Source: an uncultured Bacteroidales bacterium (lineage in GTDB: Bacteria; Bacteroidota; Bacteroidia; Bacteroidales; Paludibacteraceae). Taken from it: a stretch of 11,452 bases of DNA. A program made the position numbers and the translations under genes. Numbering within the stretch: the first letter of the stretch is position 1; each line of letters begins with the position of its first letter. Positions 1 to 6,065 of the stretch are shown here, one piece after another. Under the pieces are notes generated by a model that saw nothing but the letters and a program-made list of their open reading frames with translations, was not told the DNA's origin and did no database searches. The stretch covers positions 1 through 11,452 of the forward strand of contig CAIUKZ010000302.1 in NCBI GenBank assembly GCA_903899865.1, written 5' to 3'.

Positions 1-2
1 AA

Positions 3-205
3 GTCCTCTGACATTCGTCTAAGGTCTAAGGTCTAAAGTCTAAGGTCTAAAGTCTAAGGTCTAAAGTCTAAAGTCTAAAGTCCTTTGACTTCTGTCTTTT
101 GTCTTTTGTCTTTTTTCTTTTGTCCTTTGACTTCTGTCTTTTGACTTTCGACTTTCGACTTTCGTCATTTGTCTTTCGTCATTTGTCATTTGTCTTTTGT
201 CTTTC
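3..205. repeat. Heptanucleotide tandem repeat array, 29 units in one phase
   Basis: Twenty-nine consecutive 7-base units run without a single phase break. Nearly all have the form G(T/A)CNNNN; the exception is ttctttt at 115-121. Units 17-79 alternate between gtctaag and gtctaaa. Units 80-205 are gtctttt, gactttc, gtcattt and close variants. The composition switches from a purine-rich tail (AAG/AAA) to a pyrimidine-rich tail (TTT/TTC) at position 80. The array may begin before the window, because the first complete unit starts at base 3. It ends 16 bases before the ATG at 222 and so occupies the region where the promoter and leader of the DPP IV-like gene would be expected. Heptameric tandem repeats of similar design (STRR sequences) are known from cyanobacteria, but no homology to those is implied. 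There are no CRISPR-like spacers. Confidence 0.95.
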
Positions 206-221
206 GTCCAAAAAAATTATT

Positions 222-2405
222 ATGAAACGAATCTTATTCTCTTGCGTTCTAACGCTTTGCATTTCCTTCACTTTTGCCACTTCGCTATACGACATCCTCG
301 ACGGAAAACTCAAAATCAATACCATAGTGATGCCCAAATCAATGGCAGATGGGGAAAATTACTCATTGATGGTAAAAAACAATGCTGTACTAAAATACAG
401 CTATAAAACAGGGAAAATGGTGGATACGCTTTTCGCCATCAAGCGATTAAAGAAATCACCTATTCAGTCATTTGACGGTTATGAGATGAGTCCTGATGAA
501 TTGAAGATTTTGGTTTATACCAATGTCAAACCACAAAGCAAATGTGGATTTACAGCCAACTATTACATCTACGACATCAGACAGGAGACGCTTGAAGCAC
601 TTTCAGAAGCTGATCCACAGGAGCTCCCACTCTTCTCACCCAATAGCAGATACATTGCATTTAGCAGAAACAATAATTTATTTCTTTATAAACTGGACTT
701 TCATACCGAGATAGCCATCACAACAGATGGACTGGCGGGTAGCATCATCAACGGAACACCAGACTGGGTGCAAGAGCAAGCGTTCAAAACTCGTAGATAT
801 TTCACATGGAGTGCTGATAGCAAACAATTGGCTTTCGTAAAGTTCAACGAAACAGACGTACCAGAATACACCTACCCCATTTACAACAGCGAGGTAGATA
901 AAAATGAAATGAGCCTTTATCCAACTTTCAAAAAAATCAAATACCCCAAACCTGGTCAAAACAATTCGAAACTGAGTGTATGTGTCTATGATGAGTTTTA
1001 TAAGTCCGTCAAAACGATGAAGCTTCCTGATGCGGATAGAGATTTTTATATCCCCCGCATTCTGTTCACCAACTCACCAGACCAACTAGCCATTTATAAA
1101 CTAAACAGGAACCAAAACGTATTGGACCTTGTCATAGCCAATTCGCGCTCTACGCTGTGCAATATCATACTCAAGCAAGAAGACAAACGTTACGTCGATT
1201 ACCGAATGGTGGAAGCAACACGTTTCTTGGCAGACAATCAAGGTTTTATAGCACTTAGCGACCAAGATGGATACCGCCACTCGTATCAATATGACATGAC
1301 AGGTATGATGGTAAAACAACTCACCAAAGGTAACTGGGACGTAACTGCCCTGTACGGTTATGATGAAGAAAAGAAGAATCTTTACTTCCAATCCACAGAG
1401 ACATCGGCCACGCAGCGAGATGCATTCATGGTGGACAAAAAAGGTAAAAAAACAAGACTGACTGATGGGAAAGGAACGCATCAGCTATCGTTTAATGCCA
1501 ATTTCACTTATTACGTTGACCAATTTTCTAACCTAGAAAAACCAGCATCATTCAGTCTTAAAAGTGCAGCGAACAACACCACCAGAGAACTTGGTAATAA
1601 TGATAGCTTAATTCAGAAAGTTAAAGCACTGAGTATCCCCAAGAAAGAGCTATTCTCCTTCAACACCTCCGATAACGTCAAACTGAACGGATGGATGATT
1701 AAACCTTCAAACTTTGAGGCTACTAAAAAATATCCTGTCGTGTTTGTTGCCAATTGTACCACCGAACATCAGAACGTACTGGACAGCTGGAGTTATGGAT
1801 GGGAAAATGCACTTGCCAACGAGGGGTATGTGGTAGTGAGCGTAGATACACGTGGCACGGACGGACGTGGTGCCGAATTCCGCAAATCCATCCACGGGAA
1901 AGCTGGCACACTGGAAGCAAAAGACATGGCTGAGGCAGCTAAGTTCATCACCTCCAAATCATTTGTTGACGCGGATAAAATGGCATTGATTGGGTTTAAA
2001 TATGGTGGTTTGATAGCCCTTTCGGCGATGAGTTCCCCCGAACACCCATTTAAAACTGCCATTGTGGTAAATCCTATCACCGATTTGCGACTATACAACT
2101 CGGTATTTGCAGAGCGATACTTACAAAATGCAAAAGAGAATTTCAAAGGCTATGAACAAACATCTGCCATTCTCAAAGCTGATAAAACACAAGGAAAAAT
2201 TCTATTTATCCACTGTATCGCAGAGCCTAACGAACAAGTACAACACTCCATGCAGTACCTGAATAAACTACAATCTACCAACAAAGAAGTGGATCTCCAA
2301 CTCATTGTGGACAAAACCCTAGAGAGCATGGACAGCACCTCTCGCCACCGAATGTATGACCAGATTATCAACTATCTGAACAAAACCAATTCTATCACGA
2401 AATAA
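222..2405 (+). CDS. DPP IV-like S9B family protein, probable catalytically dead pseudoenzyme
   Basis: A 727-aa protein with an N-terminal signal peptide (MKRILFSC..., hydrophobic to about residue 19), a beta-propeller region (about 45-470) and a C-terminal alpha/beta-hydrolase domain (about 480-722). This is the architecture and length of bacterial dipeptidyl peptidase IV, a periplasmic or outer-membrane-associated exopeptidase that removes Xaa-Pro dipeptides. Conserved scaffold motifs remain: DWV at 181-183 and the RGT.GRG loop. The active site does not. The nucleophile motif GWSYGG reads GFKYGG (Lys593 for Ser). The acid in HGTADDN reads HCIAEPN (Glu668 for Asp). The catalytic His aligns with Leu700. 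The EE pair that binds the substrate N-terminus reads Q-E-Q-A (184-187), and the oxyanion Tyr aligns with Asn511. The frame is intact, so this looks like a retained non-enzymatic protein comparable to mammalian DPP6 and DPP10. ATG at 222 is preferred because it starts a signal peptide; the in-frame extension to a TTG at 99 only translates the heptamer array. Confidence 0.88.
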   Translation: MKRILFSCVLTLCISFTFATSLYDILDGKLKINTIVMPKSMADGENYSLMVKNNAVLKYSYKTGKMVDTLFAIKRLKKSPIQSFDGYEMSPDELKILVYTNVKPQSKCGFTANYYIYDIRQETLEALSEADPQELPLFSPNSRYIAFSRNNNLFLYKLDFHTEIAITTDGLAGSIINGTPDWVQEQAFKTRRYFTWSADSKQLAFVKFNETDVPEYTYPIYNSEVDKNEMSLYPTFKKIKYPKPGQNNSKLSVCVYDEFYKSVKTMKLPDADRDFYIPRILFTNSPDQLAIYKLNRNQNVLDLVIANSRSTLCNIILKQEDKRYVDYRMVEATRFLADNQGFIALSDQDGYRHSYQYDMTGMMVKQLTKGNWDVTALYGYDEEKKNLYFQSTETSATQRDAFMVDKKGKKTRLTDGKGTHQLSFNANFTYYVDQFSNLEKPASFSLKSAANNTTRELGNNDSLIQKVKALSIPKKELFSFNTSDNVKLNGWMIKPSNFEATKKYPVVFVANCTTEHQNVLDSWSYGWENALANEGYVVVSVDTRGTDGRGAEFRKSIHGKAGTLEAKDMAEAAKFITSKSFVDADKMALIGFKYGGLIALSAMSSPEHPFKTAIVVNPITDLRLYNSVFAERYLQNAKENFKGYEQTSAILKADKTQGKILFIHCIAEPNEQVQHSMQYLNKLQSTNKEVDLQLIVDKTLESMDSTSRHRMYDQIINYLNKTNSITK

Positions 2406-2663
2406 ATAGATAAATCATAAAACACATGGAACACATCAAGCCATTCAATTTAAAAAAGAAAAAGGTCACATAGTTTTGCCTTTCGGCAAATTGGCTCGAT
2501 TGACAAGAAGAAATAAAACTTCGTTTTATTTCTAAGTGCTCGAAAAAACATCAAACAGACAAAACCAATAAAAGCTAATCAACCATGTGGACTAATGTGG
2601 ACAAAAAAGCACACACGGTTAAACCTTATTGAAACACTATTTTTTAGATTTGGATTTTTTAAC
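2406..2663. other. Non-coding spacer with two perfect hairpins
   Basis: Two stem-loops follow the S9 gene. The first is tttgcc/ggcaaa around a tttc loop (2475-2490). The second is an 11-bp perfect stem, agaaataaaac/gttttatttct, around a ttc loop (2509-2533). Neither is followed by a clean T-run, so termination of the upstream gene is possible but not certain; they could also be dispersed palindromic repeats. Further along, the octamer atgtggac occurs twice within 20 bases (about 2585-2602). The only ATG frame seen here is a 15-codon one, which is not credible as a gene. Confidence 0.6.
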
Positions 2664-2671
2664 TAACTTTG
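2664..2671 (+). promoter_or_regulatory. Candidate -7 box of the sugar transporter gene
   Basis: TAACTTTG matches the Bacteroidota -7 consensus TAnnTTTG and lies 54 bases before the start codon, a normal leader length. No TTTG sits at the usual 19-21 base spacing upstream. The nearest TTTG (2649-2652) is only 11 bases away, so the -33 element is weak or absent. Confidence 0.5.
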
Positions 2672-2725
2672 GCACTTTAAAAATTAACATTATAAATTCA
2701 TTCTACTAATCTAATTAACTTTACA

Positions 2726-3994
2726 ATGAGCAACACAAAATCTCAGGAAAATTACTTAGGACCATTTATTACACTGGTGCTACTTTTCTTTATCGTAGGC
2801 TTCTTAACTACAGCCAACGGGCAATTTCAAGGTCCACTTAAAGCTGCATTTCTTAGCGGCGCTGGCGACTTGAAAAACACATTCGCTACACTTATTTCCT
2901 TCTCTTGGTTTTTGGCTTATCCACTTACTGGTGGTATCGGATCAGCATGGGTAGCTAAGTATGGTTACAAAGGCACACTACTTCGTGGTTTATTACTGAT
3001 GATAGTAGGTCTAGGCGTATTTTTCTCATCTTCATTCTATTATTCAAAATTTCCTGAGTCCATCGTTGACATTGCATCTGCTCGTATCCCAGTGGCTTAT
3101 TTCATTTTCCTATTGGGCTCATTCGTAGTAGGTTCATCGGCTACTATTCTTCAGGTAGTAATCAACCCATACCTTACAGCTTGTGATGTAAAAGGCACAC
3201 AACCTGTTCAACGCCTTAGCATTGGTGGATCTTCTAACTCTATCGGTACCACTGTGGCACCCTATTTCGTTACTGGAATCGTGTTCGGAGGTCTGTCTAT
3301 GTCAGAAGTTCAACCAAGTCAATTGATGGTGCCTTTTGTGGCATTAATGGCTGTAATTGGTATTATCACATTTGTTCTTACCAAAGTAGCCTTGCCAGAC
3401 GTACAAGGGACTAAAGTAGAAAAAGGCGAAAAACTTGAAAAGAGCGTGTGGTCTTTCAGTCACTTGACATTGGGCGTTATCGCTATTTTCTTCTACGTGG
3501 GTGTAGAAGTAGCTATTGGTGCCAATATCAATCTTTTTGCCATCAGTCTTGGAGGCTCATTTGCCGAATCAGCTGCTTTGATGGCTACGCTTTACTGGTC
3601 GGGAATGTTGGTAGGACGTTTGGTTTCTGCATTCTTGAGTAGCATTTCAGCTCAAATCCAATTGGCATTTACTAGCGCATTGGCTACCGTTTTCGTAATT
3701 GCTGCTATCGCATTAAATAATCCTTGGTTATTAGTGGCTGTAGGTTTATTCCACTCCATCATGTGGGGAGCTATTTTCACCTTATGTGTAAATAAATTAG
3801 GCAAATACACTTCAGTAGCATCTGGTGTCTTCATGATTGGAGTAGTTGGTGGAGCAATCATGCCATTGGTTCAAGGAGCTATGGCTGACGCACTAGGAAG
3901 CTGGACTTGGACTTGGACATTGGTAGTAGCTGGTGAGATTTATATTCTTTACTATGCGCTTATTGGTTCAAAAGTAAAACAATCTGCCGAATAA
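2726..3994 (+). CDS. Sugar MFS transporter, FucP/GluP family (probable glucose/galactose uptake)
   Basis: A 422-aa inner-membrane protein made almost entirely of hydrophobic segments, consistent with 12 transmembrane helices and a charged central loop near residues 225-240. The family signatures are FLTTAN near the end of TM1 (26-31) and the INPYL motif (146-150) followed by an SSNSIGTTVAP-like stretch, as in fucose:H+ and glucose/galactose:H+ symporters. The likely role is import of a hexose. The gene for a ROK glucokinase follows downstream, which favours glucose or a similar hexose. Aligned by eye to FucP, the two acidic positions used for proton coupling (Asp46 and Glu135) read Gly32 and Gln143, so the substrate or coupling mode may differ from FucP. 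The start ATG has an A/T-rich leader without a Shine-Dalgarno sequence, usual for the phylum. The exact sugar cannot be read from the sequence. Confidence 0.88.
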   Translation: MSNTKSQENYLGPFITLVLLFFIVGFLTTANGQFQGPLKAAFLSGAGDLKNTFATLISFSWFLAYPLTGGIGSAWVAKYGYKGTLLRGLLLMIVGLGVFFSSSFYYSKFPESIVDIASARIPVAYFIFLLGSFVVGSSATILQVVINPYLTACDVKGTQPVQRLSIGGSSNSIGTTVAPYFVTGIVFGGLSMSEVQPSQLMVPFVALMAVIGIITFVLTKVALPDVQGTKVEKGEKLEKSVWSFSHLTLGVIAIFFYVGVEVAIGANINLFAISLGGSFAESAALMATLYWSGMLVGRLVSAFLSSISAQIQLAFTSALATVFVIAAIALNNPWLLVAVGLFHSIMWGAIFTLCVNKLGKYTSVASGVFMIGVVGGAIMPLVQGAMADALGSWTWTWTLVVAGEIYILYYALIGSKVKQSAE

Positions 3995-4013
3995 AGTAAT
4001 TTGATAAAAATAG

Positions 4014-4058
4014 AAAAGGACGTGGTAAAAATTAAATTTTTGTCATGTCCTTTTTTTT
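4014..4058 (+). terminator. Intrinsic terminator after the sugar transporter gene
   Basis: AAAAGGAC (4014-4021) pairs with GTCCTTTT (4047-4054). The stem continues inward, with G-U wobbles, to an aaaaatt/aattttt-type inner helix and a tiny loop near 4033-4035. A run of eight T follows at 4051-4058. It lies 20 bases beyond the stop codon, so transporter and glucokinase are probably largely separate transcription units. Confidence 0.88.
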
Positions 4059-4136
4059 AACAATGAGTTTACCAAGGACATATCGGATTGAGAAAATGAC
4101 TCGAATCTAATTATAATATGCAAACCTCTCTCTATT

Positions 4137-4160
4137 CCCCCTTCGGGGGTTAGGGGGCTA
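4137..4160 (+). repeat. C/G-run hairpin repeat in the glucokinase leader
   Basis: CCCCC (4137-4141) can pair with the first GGGGG (4145-4149, loop ttc) or with a second GGGGG (4153-4157). It is followed by cta and lies only 12 bases before the start codon. A related motif, a C-run hairpin followed by agg then gggggcta, occurs at 11406-11434, which suggests a dispersed intergenic repeat. The placement in the leader could affect translation of the kinase gene, but this is inferred. Confidence 0.6.
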
Positions 4161-4172
4161 AATTTTTTTAAC

Positions 4173-5126
4173 ATGAAAAATCAATACGCTATTGGAATAG
4201 ACATGGGTGGAACCAACACGGTGTTTGGCATTGTGGATAATGATGGTCACGTGCTATCAAAAGGTTCTATCAAAACAGGAACACATGCAGATATCAATCT
4301 CTACATCGACGAACTGTACACCGAACTATCCAAATTGATAGACACAGTAGGAAAAGAAAACATCAAAGGAATAGGTGTAGGTGCACCCAATGGCAACTAT
4401 TACACAGGAGATATCCTCTACGCTCCTAATCTACCATGGAAAGGTGAGATACATTTTGCCCAACTGATGACTGAGAAATTTGGCATACCTACCGCTCTTA
4501 CCAATGACGCCAATGCAGCTGCTGTGGGCGAAATGACTTATGGAGCGGCGCGAGGCATGAAAGACTTTATCATGATTACGCTGGGCACAGGCGTAGGAAG
4601 TGGCATTGTAGTCAATGGGAAAGTAGTGTATGGACACGATGGATTTGCGGGTGAACTAGGTCACGTGATAGCGGTTCGTGAAGGTGGCCGCACTTGTGGT
4701 TGTGGTCGTAAAGGTTGTTTGGAGGCCTATGCTTCAGCCACAGGAGTAGCACGCTCAGCCCAAGAGATAATGACGAAAACCACCAAATCCAGCTTACTGC
4801 ACAACACTCCCTTGGACAAAATCACCTCCAAAGATGTGTTTGACGCTGCCATAAGTGGCGACGAGGTAGCCAAAGAGATATTCAACTACACAGGAAAGAT
4901 TCTTGGTGAGTGTTTTGCCGATTTCGTGACTTTCAGTGCGCCAGAAGCCATCATCCTCTTCGGGGGATTGTCCAAAGCGGGTGATTTGATTCTCAATCCA
5001 ATAGTAGAGCACATGGAGAAAAACATGCTTGACATCTGGAAAGGAAAAGTCAAAGTACTATTCTCCGACCTAAAAGAAGCTGATGCTGCCGTGCTAGGTG
5101 CAAGTGCCTTAGCGTGGGAAATGTAG
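4173..5126 (+). CDS. ROK family glucokinase
   Basis: A 317-aa cytoplasmic sugar kinase that should phosphorylate glucose (or a related hexose) with ATP to the 6-phosphate. The phosphate-binding loop is DMGGTNT (10-16). The sugar-binding and catalytic segment is TNDANAAAVGE (110-120), with Asp112 as the predicted general base. GTGVGSG (138-144) is the second nucleotide-binding loop. The ROK signature is complete: ELGH (161-164) supplies His164, and CGCGRKGCLE (175-184) supplies Cys175, Cys177 and Cys182 for the structural zinc site. The length is typical of the family. The gene lies 178 bases after the sugar transporter with a terminator between them. No TAnnTTTG box is visible in the 114 bases between that terminator and the start, so its promoter is unclear. 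N-acetylmannosamine kinase or another ROK hexokinase is an alternative, but the transporter context favours glucose. Confidence 0.93.
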   Translation: MKNQYAIGIDMGGTNTVFGIVDNDGHVLSKGSIKTGTHADINLYIDELYTELSKLIDTVGKENIKGIGVGAPNGNYYTGDILYAPNLPWKGEIHFAQLMTEKFGIPTALTNDANAAAVGEMTYGAARGMKDFIMITLGTGVGSGIVVNGKVVYGHDGFAGELGHVIAVREGGRTCGCGRKGCLEAYASATGVARSAQEIMTKTTKSSLLHNTPLDKITSKDVFDAAISGDEVAKEIFNYTGKILGECFADFVTFSAPEAIILFGGLSKAGDLILNPIVEHMEKNMLDIWKGKVKVLFSDLKEADAAVLGASALAWEM

Positions 5127-5156
5127 GTGATTTTCAACCCACTACAGAGATGTTAG

Positions 5157-5365
5157 ACCACAAAAGGCACAAAAGACTGCTTAGAATGTTGATATTTAAC
5201 CACATAGAGACAATAGTTTAGTAAAAGAACACATAGAAGCTTCCGATAAATCGGAAGCTTTTTACTACAATAGCTATGTATGTGGCTATAAACATGCGTT
5301 CATTTGTGATATTTGCGTATTTTGCGTTCTTATTTTTTCCCCTTTTCTTTTGTGCCTTTTGTGGT
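5157..5365. repeat. Non-coding repeat element copy 1, bounded by perfect 20-bp inverted repeats
   Basis: The left end accacaaaaggcacaaaaga (5157-5176) is exactly repeated in reverse complement at 5346-5365. Inside are a 25-base segment (5192-5216, atatttaaccacatagag...) repeated identically at 6101-6125, a terminator-like hairpin (5237-5263), and a block of tgcgttcatttg and tttgcg units (5295-5330) that recurs at 5831-5876 and 6375-6410. It has no coding capacity. It lies 30 bases after the glucokinase stop and ends 13 bases from the 3' end of the antitoxin gene. The size and inverted ends resemble a MITE-type mobile repeat, but no target-site duplication could be recognised. Confidence 0.75.
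5237..5263 (+). terminator. Hairpin terminator downstream of glucokinase
   Basis: A perfect 10-bp stem, aagcttccga/tcggaagctt (5237-5246 and 5251-5260), with loop taaa and a T-run of five (5259-5263) in the + orientation. It lies 110 bases beyond the glucokinase stop, inside repeat element copy 1, and may terminate that transcript. On the - strand it has no T-run and so should not terminate the antitoxin transcript. Confidence 0.65.
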
Positions 5366-5378
5366 TTTTTATTTGCTT

Positions 5379-5711
5379 TTACGATTGTATTGGTGTTAAT
5401 TCTACCGACAAACCCAATGCGCCAGCAATGCGGTAAAAAGTAGAAACTTTAGGTTCGGTTTTCCCGTTTTCTATTCTAGAAATGTAGGATTTGTTCGATC
5501 CAACCCGTTTGGCTAGTTCTTCTTGTGTAAGATGTGCATTCTTACGGGCATCTTCTATGAGCTGTCCTGTAAAAAATGCCTGTGCTTGTTCGGTGAACTT
5601 TTCTCTATGAGGTGTTCCCACAGCCCCATATTCTTTGTCTAAAGCATCATTCACAGTTGGATAACTCCTCACTTTATCCATATTTATTTTGTTTCTGTCT
5701 ATTTTGTTCAT
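5379..5711 (-). CDS. HigA-like XRE-family antitoxin, now orphan
   Basis: A 110-aa cytoplasmic DNA-binding protein with a helix-turn-helix domain at about 50-106. The core is LTQEELAKRVGSNKSYISRI (61-80), followed by a short hydrophobic tail ending LSVELTP. The N-terminal DALDKEYG.VGTPHREKF segment is characteristic, as I recall, of antitoxins paired with Gp49-like RelE/HigB toxins in Bacteroidota. Such a protein would neutralise its toxin and repress the shared promoter. Its start codon overlaps the stop of the upstream toxin remnant (ATGA). A clear GGAGG lies 7 bases upstream (5719-5723), unusual in a phylum where Shine-Dalgarno sequences are rare. The partner toxin gene is broken, so the protein may persist only as a repressor or anti-toxin. 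An internal start at Met11 cannot be excluded. Confidence 0.85.
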   Translation of the reverse strand: MNKIDRNKINMDKVRSYPTVNDALDKEYGAVGTPHREKFTEQAQAFFTGQLIEDARKNAHLTQEELAKRVGSNKSYISRIENGKTEPKVSTFYRIAGALGLSVELTPIQS

Positions 5712-5965
5712 AAGAAATCCTCCATTAGTTTTTGTGCAATTGCGATTTGTTTATCGTATATTAACCACAAAAGGCACAAAAGACATGAGTGTGTCGCTAC
5801 ATATTCGACTTCACTACTTTGTTTTAAACCTGCGTTCATTTGCGTTTTTTGCGTATTTTGCGTATTTTGCGTTCCATTTTTTTAATTCACTTTTATCTTA
5901 GCCCTCCCATTGAGAGAATTATAAAATGAATCATAAGCAGGGGTACGATACATGACTCTGTTCAT
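5708..5965 (-). pseudogene. Broken HigB/RelE (Gp49-like) toxin gene, middle replaced by a repeat element
   Basis: Two coding scraps on the - strand fit the ends of one toxin. The 5' scrap (5965 down to 5885) encodes 27 residues beginning MNRVMYRTPAYDSFYNSL and then hits TAA at 5882-5884. The 3' scrap (5758 down to 5711, stop TGA at 5708-5710) encodes YDKQIAIAQKLMEDFL, closely resembling the C-terminal helix of RelE/HigB-type toxins that sit immediately before HigA-like antitoxins. Between them lies repeat copy 2 (about 5761-5881). Family members are about 110 aa, and only 43 residues remain, so roughly 65 codons have been lost rather than merely interrupted. The stop overlaps the antitoxin start, preserving the original toxin-antitoxin operon layout. 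The family call rests on short scraps plus context. Confidence 0.72.
5761..5881. repeat. Non-coding repeat element copy 2, partial, inside the toxin gene
   Basis: It begins with the same 20-mer as copy 1 (5764-5783). After about 47 unrelated bases it continues with the tgcgttcatttgcg and tttgcgtat block (5831-5876), then a T-run at the junction with the toxin 5' scrap. The right-hand inverted end (tcttttgtgcc...) seen in copies 1 and 3 is missing, so the copy is truncated or rearranged. Both edges coincide with the points at which toxin coding sequence stops. Confidence 0.7.
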
Positions 5966-5969
5966 GGTG

Positions 5970-5977
5970 CAAAGATA
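5970..5977 (-). promoter_or_regulatory. -7 promoter box of the former toxin-antitoxin operon
   Basis: On the - strand the sequence reads TATCTTTG, matching TAnnTTTG, and ends 4 bases before the ATG at 5965. Transcription would therefore start at or inside that ATG. Either the mRNA is nearly leaderless or the in-frame ATG at 5951-5953 (Met5) was the real toxin start. A weak GTTG lies 22 bases upstream as a possible -33. If still active, this promoter would drive the orphan antitoxin through the repeat insert. Confidence 0.55.
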
Positions 5978-6065
5978 ACAACAAAGTTGCTCAAGTGTAC
6001 AACTTAATCCATTTATTTTGAATCTAATGAAAAAGAGGAGATTAAAATCATAACAAGGAGATTAA

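Noticed and set aside
3..205. CRISPR array
   Set aside because: Units are 7 bases and contiguous, with no spacers and no cas genes nearby.
99..221. In-frame extension of the DPP IV-like gene to a TTG start
   Set aside because: The 41 extra residues are only the translation of the heptamer array, while ATG at 222 begins a proper signal peptide after an A-rich leader.
1101..1481. 126-codon - strand frame inside the DPP IV-like gene
   Set aside because: It lies wholly opposite a well-supported gene and has a cysteine- and phenylalanine-rich, low-sense composition typical of an antisense shadow.
5689..5901. Small + strand reading frame rich in Phe and Ala
   Set aside because: It translates repeat copy 2. 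A similar peptide at 6308-6514 translates copy 3, so the likeness comes from the DNA repeat, not from a protein family.
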